Part shown: one piece after another, positions 6,141-10,205 of the stretch | How positions within the stretch are numbered: the first letter of the stretch is position 1 | Layout: each line of letters starts with the position of its first letter | Source of the DNA: Pelagibacteraceae bacterium TMED65 | GTDB lineage: Bacteria > Pseudomonadota > Alphaproteobacteria > TMED127 | DNA length: 10,205 nt | Assembly (NCBI GenBank): GCA_002167215.1 | Contig: NHDS01000034.1 | Span: 15,782 to 25,986, forward strand | Direction of reading: 5' to 3' | The notes under the pieces: model-generated | The model's database searches: none | Told to the model about the DNA's origin: nothing | What the model saw: only the letters and a program-made list of their open reading frames with translations | Position numbers and translations under genes: made by a program

Positions 6141-6355
6141 GAAGCAAAATTAATCCAGATAATTTGGACTTCATTGAATATGGAGACGCTTCACTAGCTT
6201 TCGTGAAGAAAGAGATTCATAAAGAAGAAAATTTTAGTACAGACGTATTCTCAGTATATTCTGCTGATGGAACACTCTTAGCTGCATTTGATAGCAGAGA
6301 ATCAGCTATTGCTGCAATATTACAATCCGGCTTAGAGCATATTAACCTTCATTAA
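6137..6355 (+). CDS. DUF1150 family small protein
   Basis: A 72-residue protein of unknown function found in alphaproteobacteria, typically encoded just after an Hsp20 gene as here. Family features are the middle stretch FSVYSADGTLLAAFDSRESAIAAI (residues about 38-61), an N-terminal segment around YGDASLAFVK, and the short acidic-to-His end (LEHINLH). There is no signal peptide or membrane helix. It starts with ATG overlapping the hsp20 TGA, with AAAGG just upstream, so it is translationally coupled and should share any heat control. A helper role for the chaperone is suggested only by the pairing. Its stop codon overlaps that of the convergent ptsN. Confidence 0.88.
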   Translation: MRSKINPDNLDFIEYGDASLAFVKKEIHKEENFSTDVFSVYSADGTLLAAFDSRESAIAAILQSGLEHINLH

Positions 6356-6798
6356 TATTTAGATATAAATTTAAGAATTTCTTCAGCCTTTTTAAAGGTT
6401 CTAAGCTTTCTGACCAAACCCTCTTTTTTAAGAAAACTTGAAATAGATGATAAAATAAGAAGATGTTCTGATTGGCAATTCTTTGGAGCTAATATGACAA
6501 ATACAAGATCCACATTTTTTTTGTCTGAAGCAGAAAAATCAATTGCAGATTTTAACTTAAAAAGAAAAACCTTTGTCTTTTGTATGTAACTAATTTTAGA
6601 GTGAGGAATGGCAACACCATTTCCTACTCCAGTGGACCCCAATCTCTCCCTTTCATTTAGTTTTTCAGTAACAATTGAAGCTTTATCTGTATCATTCTTA
6701 GAAAATATATTTGATACTAACTTGAATAAATTTTTTTTACTATCAATATCAATATCGACGTGAATTGATTCAAGTGAAATAAATTCATTAAGTTTCAT
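6352..6798 (-). CDS. ptsN: Nitrogen-type phosphotransferase EIIA (PtsN)
   Basis: Terminal phosphate acceptor of the PTS-Ntr relay (PtsP, NPr, PtsN), which regulates rather than transports; known targets in other bacteria include potassium handling and sensor kinases. The 148 residues form one EIIA type-2 domain with the motif RERLGSTGVGNGVAIPH. His66 is the phosphorylated residue and His112 (SEHLLILSSI) is the second conserved histidine. The ATG at 6798 overlaps the hpf stop as ATGA, with GGATCC about 6 nt upstream. An upstream TTG at 6816 would add six residues and is less likely. No EIIB or EIIC gene is near. In most alphaproteobacteria ptsN follows rpoN and hpf; here rpoN is missing from the cluster. 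Confidence 0.95.
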   Translation of the reverse strand: MKLNEFISLESIHVDIDIDSKKNLFKLVSNIFSKNDTDKASIVTEKLNERERLGSTGVGNGVAIPHSKISYIQKTKVFLFKLKSAIDFSASDKKNVDLVFVILAPKNCQSEHLLILSSISSFLKKEGLVRKLRTFKKAEEILKFISKY

Positions 6799-7373
6799 TT
6801 TTTTGGATCCACCCAACCAATATTTCCATCGGATCGTCTGTAAAGAATATTTAATCTTTTTGAATTAACATTTTTGAAAAAAATTGCATTTTGATCTTTC
6901 AAATTCATAAGCATTATTGCCTCACTAACGGAAACAGTTTTTATTATATCTTCTGATTCAGCAATTATAACTGGTTCAGATATATTCTTATTTAAATTTT
7001 TTATTTCTGGATTTTCTATAATATATTGATTGGCTTCTAGAAATTTAAGTGATCTTTTATTCTTAGTTCTGTGGTCGGTAAGTCTTCTATGATATCGTCT
7101 AAGTCTTTTTTTAATTTTTTCATTAGCAATATTAAAAGAACCATAGGCATCATTGCTTAGACCATTTCCTTGAAGAAAAATTGAACTGTCAATATGAATA
7201 CTGATTTCACACCTAAAGTTATAAGTATCTTTAGAAAAAAGAATGTTTGCGTTGATAAAATTGTCAAAATATTTCTTTAATGTTGAAACTATTGAGTCTT
7301 GAACATGTGAAGTTAGCGATTTTCCAACCTTCGTTTGTTTTCCTGATACTGATATATTATCTTTTTCAGTCAA
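6795..7373 (-). CDS. hpf: Ribosome hibernation promoting factor, long form (HPF/RaiA)
   Basis: Binds idle 70S ribosomes and pairs them into 100S dimers during stress or starvation. Of 192 residues, about 7-105 form the S30AE domain that sits in the mRNA/tRNA channel (ISVSGKQTKVGKSL at the start and the basic stretch KKRLRRYHRRLTDHR at 88-102). After a linker, about 133-190 form the dimerising C-terminal domain (PVIIAES, VSVSEAIMLMNL, YRRSDGNIGWVDP). This makes it the long type. The start is a TTG at 7373-7371, overlapping the lptB stop as TTGA; no ATG or GTG lies between it and the conserved ISVSGKQ, and GGGA lies about 7 nt upstream. Its end overlaps ptsN. Coupling to lptB is direct because rpoN is absent. 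Confidence 0.93.
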   Translation of the reverse strand: MTEKDNISVSGKQTKVGKSLTSHVQDSIVSTLKKYFDNFINANILFSKDTYNFRCEISIHIDSSIFLQGNGLSNDAYGSFNIANEKIKKRLRRYHRRLTDHRTKNKRSLKFLEANQYIIENPEIKNLNKNISEPVIIAESEDIIKTVSVSEAIMLMNLKDQNAIFFKNVNSKRLNILYRRSDGNIGWVDPKK

Positions 7374-8122
7374 AAATCATTCCCAAGATAAAATGTTCTG
7401 ACGTTTTTATTTTTTATGATTTCATCAGGTTTTCCTTGAAATAAAACTTTCCCTTCAAAGATAATGTATGCTCTATCAACTATTTCTAATGTGCTTTTGA
7501 CGTTGTGATCAGTTATAAGAACTCCAATATTTTTTTTTTTTAAATTTTGTATTAAATTTTTAACATCTTTAATCGCTATAGGATCAATACCAGCAAGTGG
7601 TTCGTCTAAAAGAATAAAGTTAGGGTTAGAGGCCAAACATCTTGCAATTTCCAATCTTCTTCTCTCTCCTCCAGATAGAGATAATGAAGGTGCATAGCGT
7701 ATGTGTTCAATTCCAAACTCAGCAAGAAGATCTTCAAGTTTTTTTATTTTAATTTCAGATGATTTTTCAGTTTTTTCTAATATTGATAAAATATTTTCTT
7801 CCACATTCATTCCTCTAAAGATTGATGACTCTTGGGGTAGATAGCCCAGGCCTAACTTTGAACGTCTATACATAGGATACTCTGATATTTGGGTTTTATC
7901 TAAGTTGATTGATCCACTCTCTGATTTAATTAATCCCATTATAATATAAAACAAAGAGGTTTTCCCAGCTCCATTTGGCCCCAAAAGAGCTACAGATTCT
8001 CCTCTGTTTAGATTTATCGAAACATTGTCTAGTATTCTTTTATTATCATAGGACTTTGTGATATTTTTGACTTCCAGGCCTTTGTTGTCCACTGCAATGA
8101 ATGGAATATCAATTTGGTTCAT
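7370..8122 (-). CDS. lptB: LPS export ABC transporter ATP-binding protein LptB
   Basis: Cytoplasmic ATPase that, with LptF and LptG (not in this window), extracts LPS from the inner membrane and pushes it through LptC and LptA. The 250-residue chain shows Walker A GPNGAGKTS (48-56), the Q-loop GYLPQESSIFRGMNVEENI (94-112) typical of LptB, the signature LSGGERRR (149-156), Walker B FILLDE (169-174) and the switch His206 (TDHNV). All catalytic residues are present. The ATG at 8122 lies 14 nt inside the lptA end and follows AAGGAGG with an 11-nt spacer. A CTG three bases earlier or a TTG at 8146 are weaker alternatives. It follows lptC and lptA, completing the standard order. Confidence 0.96.
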   Translation of the reverse strand: MNQIDIPFIAVDNKGLEVKNITKSYDNKRILDNVSINLNRGESVALLGPNGAGKTSLFYIIMGLIKSESGSINLDKTQISEYPMYRRSKLGLGYLPQESSIFRGMNVEENILSILEKTEKSSEIKIKKLEDLLAEFGIEHIRYAPSLSLSGGERRRLEIARCLASNPNFILLDEPLAGIDPIAIKDVKNLIQNLKKKNIGVLITDHNVKSTLEIVDRAYIIFEGKVLFQGKPDEIIKNKNVRTFYLGNDF

Positions 8123-8933
8123 CAGTATCAATTCCTCCTTTATCAATTAATGCCTTAACTTTGTTTTCTTTCATTGAATTTCCAGGAGCTGGTAATAATT
8201 TGCTGATTCCCTTCTTAAGATCAACTTCAGCATATTCACCAAGCAAAAAACTGTCCCCTCTTTGTAGTTTTACATTTCCATATAACTTACAAATCTCAGT
8301 TTCATTATTATAAATTGCTTTGTCACTAAATGCTACTTCATTATTAGTTTTAATAGAAACATTTTTAAAACCAAGTATTTTTTTTACTGTTGTTTTATTT
8401 TTGTCCTCTTTTAAGTACCAAACTAATTTATCTGCTAAAACTACAAATTCTTTATCTTTTTGTGCTTCAGCCTTTCCGGTAGCTATAGCAATATTTCTTG
8501 ACCTCCAATATTCAAGTTTTTCTTTTGATCTTAAAGTATTTGCCTCCGAGGTAAGAATAATGTTTTTACCTACTATAAGAAAATAGTCTTTAATAGTTTT
8601 GTATTCCGCATAATCACCTCCAACTATTCTCATTTTTTTATCTTCTACTATTACATTTTTTTTTGCTTTTACTTCTTTTATGTTCATTCCTGTATCTTCT
8701 TTTTCAGTGTAAAATGCCTCAATTCTGTCTGATTTAAGTGACAATGAACCACTTACGGCTTTGGCATTTCCAATTGCAACATATTTATTTTTATTTTTAT
8801 GCCATTCTATACCCTCTTCAGCAAAGATCTCTATAGGATTTTCATCATTACTAAGATTAGAAAGTTGTTGAGAAAAAGTGGCCTCATGGATAAAAAATAA
8901 CAATAAAAAGAAATTAAGTTTTTTTAAAATCAT
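8109..8933 (-). CDS. lptA: LPS transport periplasmic protein LptA, with two OstA-like units
   Basis: Periplasmic bridge that carries LPS from LptC to the outer-membrane LptD. The 274-residue precursor begins with a signal peptide: Lys4-Lys5, hydrophobic core 7-16, probable cleavage after Thr-Phe-Ser at 21. The rest is a beta-rich OstA/LptA fold that appears twice. Unit one (about 34-127) contains GNAKAVSGSLSLKSDRIEAFY and later KKNVIVEDKKMRIVGGDYAEY. Unit two (about 135-224) contains GKAEAQKDKEFVVLADKLVWY and FKNVSIKTNNEVAFSDKAIYN, which line up in the same order. A last GNVKLQ...GEYAEVDL strand set caps it, followed by a polar tail. It is clearly longer than E. coli LptA (185 residues). It starts 1 nt after the lptC stop, and its end contains the lptB ribosome binding site. 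Confidence 0.9.
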   Translation of the reverse strand: MILKKLNFFLLLFFIHEATFSQQLSNLSNDENPIEIFAEEGIEWHKNKNKYVAIGNAKAVSGSLSLKSDRIEAFYTEKEDTGMNIKEVKAKKNVIVEDKKMRIVGGDYAEYKTIKDYFLIVGKNIILTSEANTLRSKEKLEYWRSRNIAIATGKAEAQKDKEFVVLADKLVWYLKEDKNKTTVKKILGFKNVSIKTNNEVAFSDKAIYNNETEICKLYGNVKLQRGDSFLLGEYAEVDLKKGISKLLPAPGNSMKENKVKALIDKGGIDTDEPN

Positions 8934-8934
8934 A

Positions 8935-9507
8935 TCAATTTTTGACTAAAGTTAATTTGGTTTTTCCTGTAAAAAAAATTTTTTCTCCTTTATTAATTAT
9001 CTTAAACCCTTCAGATACAATAATAGAATTATCTTTTTTACCTTTCACTTTTTTCTTACCAGAAAGGATCTCCTGTTTAAAGTCGAAATACATTTCCGAT
9101 GTTTTAAAAATCATATTATCTTGATTTTTAAATTTTACATTTCCTTCAACTTTTAGTTGTTGAACCTCTTTATTAAAAATACCAAAATCTCCACTTAAAA
9201 AAAACATTTCTTCACCTGATTTGATTTCTCCTGTAGGCTTGTCAAGATTGAAAATATTTGGCTCGCTTTTATATCTTGTCGCTTTTGTTGCCATCACTTT
9301 AAATGGTTGTTTTTTATTATCAATACTCATAAATGTTGGTTTATGCAAAACTTGGCTAATTGACTTAAAATCATTACTTGAAATTCTTTGGCTAGGGGTT
9401 TTTTCAGTTTTATGTGACAAGTTATTGAGAATAATCAAAAGAATTATAATAATTGAAATTAATACAAATCCATATTTGATGCTTTTTATAAATATTGTGT
9501 AATTCAT
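8935..9507 (-). CDS. lptC: LPS export system protein LptC
   Basis: Bitopic inner-membrane protein that receives LPS from LptB2FG and passes it to LptA. The 190-residue product has one N-terminal transmembrane helix (about 12-29, GFVLISIIIILLIIL) with a short cytoplasmic lead. A periplasmic part follows, whose last 100 residues have the strand-rich LptC/OstA pattern: NLDKPTGEIKSGEEMFFLSGDFGIF, KVEGNVKF and TSEMYFDF. Sequence conservation in this family is low, so the call rests on topology, size and position between kdsD and lptA. The ATG overlaps the kdsD stop as ATGA. It ends with TGA one base before the lptA ATG. Confidence 0.88.
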   Translation of the reverse strand: MNYTIFIKSIKYGFVLISIIIILLIILNNLSHKTEKTPSQRISSNDFKSISQVLHKPTFMSIDNKKQPFKVMATKATRYKSEPNIFNLDKPTGEIKSGEEMFFLSGDFGIFNKEVQQLKVEGNVKFKNQDNMIFKTSEMYFDFKQEILSGKKKVKGKKDNSIIVSEGFKIINKGEKIFFTGKTKLTLVKN

Positions 9508-10205
9508 TTTCTTAAAATATCGTGCATATGAATAATCCCAATAGGTTTTTTTTTAGAAGTTATAAAATAATTTGTTATTGACTTATCATTCATCATATTA
9601 AGTGCTTCAGATGCTAAAGTTGTGGGAGATAATGTCTTAGGGTTTTTTGTCATTATATCTTCAACTTTTTTATTAAGTAAATTTGGATCCATATGCCGCC
9701 TTAGATCTCCATCTGTGATAATACCAATCAACTCTTCTTTTTTAGAAATAACGCCAACACATCCCTGACCTTTTGAACTCATTTCTAAAATTGCTTCGCT
9801 TACTTTTTCATTAATTAATGTAAGAGGAAGCAATTTTTTTGTTTTCATTAAATCTTTCACCGGAAGAAGTATTTGACCTAGCTTGCCTCCTGGATGAAGT
9901 GCATGAAAATCTTTTTTTGAAAATGATTTTTTTTTTAGTAAAGTCACTGCAATGGCATCTCCAAGAGCTAGCATGCAAGTTGTGGAACTAGTTGGTGCAA
10001 GTTCTAGGGGGCATGCCTCAATATTTTTTGGAATTATTAGATTTAAATCTGATTCTTTTGCTAACGTGCTATTTGATTCACTTGTTATAGAGATAATTGG
10101 AATTTTAAGTTTTCTGCAGTGTAATATCAGGTTAATAAGTTCTGAAGTTTCACCAGAATTAGAGATAAGAATAACACAATCTCTTCTCTCTAACATTCCT
10201 AAGTC
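9504..10205 (-). CDS. kdsD: Arabinose-5-phosphate isomerase (KdsD/KpsF family), N-terminus outside the window
   Basis: Converts ribulose-5-phosphate to arabinose-5-phosphate, the first step toward Kdo, the sugar linking lipid A to the LPS core. The 233 visible residues start in the middle of the SIS sugar-isomerase domain: DLGM at the edge, ISNSGET (15-20), EACPLELAPTSST (63-75), and FHALHPGGKLG (100-110) with the histidine equivalent to the proposed catalytic His193 of E. coli KdsD. Two CBS domains follow at about 119-172 (GIITDGDLRRHM) and 181-233 (PIGIIHMHDILRK). By comparison with E. coli, roughly the first 95 residues are off the right edge; the frame stays open to 10205. The gene overlaps lptC as ATGA, joining Kdo supply to LPS export. 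Confidence 0.95.
   Translation of the reverse strand, partial: DLGMLERRDCVILISNSGETSELINLILHCRKLKIPIISITSESNSTLAKESDLNLIIPKNIEACPLELAPTSSTTCMLALGDAIAVTLLKKKSFSKKDFHALHPGGKLGQILLPVKDLMKTKKLLPLTLINEKVSEAILEMSSKGQGCVGVISKKEELIGIITDGDLRRHMDPNLLNKKVEDIMTKNPKTLSPTTLASEALNMMNDKSITNYFITSKKKPIGIIHMHDILRK

Noticed and set aside
6799..6816. Upstream TTG start for ptsN adding six residues
   Set aside because: The ATG at 6798 forms an ATGA overlap with hpf, has GGATCC nearby, and gives the normal family N-terminus.
9221..9502. Plus-strand hydrophobic ORF of 93 codons opposite lptC
   Set aside because: It mirrors the lptC transmembrane and strand codons; lptC fits by topology, overlap with kdsD and gene order.
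1..10205. Mobile elements, CRISPR arrays, phage genes or a horizontally acquired island
   Set aside because: Every gene is a conserved core gene in a known alphaproteobacterial order with similar base use; no transposase, direct repeat array or integrase seen.

Overview
The window is an AT-rich stretch (roughly 30% GC by eye) of a bacterial chromosome that looks alphaproteobacterial. The evidence is the pairing of an FYDLN-type zinc-ribbon protein with tRNA-Ala(GGC) next to aroA-cmk-rpsA, the Hsp20-DUF1150 gene pair, the class II-type AroA, and the kdsD-lptC-lptA-lptB-hpf-ptsN string. The low GC, overlapping stops and starts, very short spacers and an absent rpoN suggest a streamlined lineage such as SAR11-like marine groups. 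The exact clade is not resolvable by eye.

Left block (about 14-5072, all minus strand): aroA, cmk, rpsA, sppA, ihfB and a LapA-domain membrane protein, transcribed right to left. It joins aromatic amino acid synthesis, CMP recycling, ribosomal protein S1, a membrane peptidase and a nucleoid protein. The last gene has a strong ribosome binding site and a good family match, but its frame breaks at a run of 15 A.

Centre (5073-6355, plus strand): a 48-bp divergent promoter region, the FYDLN-type zinc-ribbon gene, tRNA-Ala(GGC), then a promoter and a short leader ahead of hsp20-DUF1150. The leader can fold so that a TCGCT-containing strand pairs with the hsp20 ribosome binding site through a central G-G mismatch. 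This is the layout of a ROSE-type RNA thermometer and is the most interesting element here.

Right block (6352-10205, minus strand): kdsD (N-terminus outside the window), lptC, lptA, lptB, hpf and ptsN, packed with 1-nt gaps or overlaps. These genes make the Kdo precursor, export LPS, hibernate ribosomes and encode the nitrogen-type phosphotransferase EIIA. The usual alphaproteobacterial rpoN between lptB and hpf is missing. The two blocks meet at DUF1150/ptsN, whose stop codons share the four bases TTAA.

I see no mobile element, CRISPR array or phage gene. No stretch longer than about 125 bases lacks a gene.
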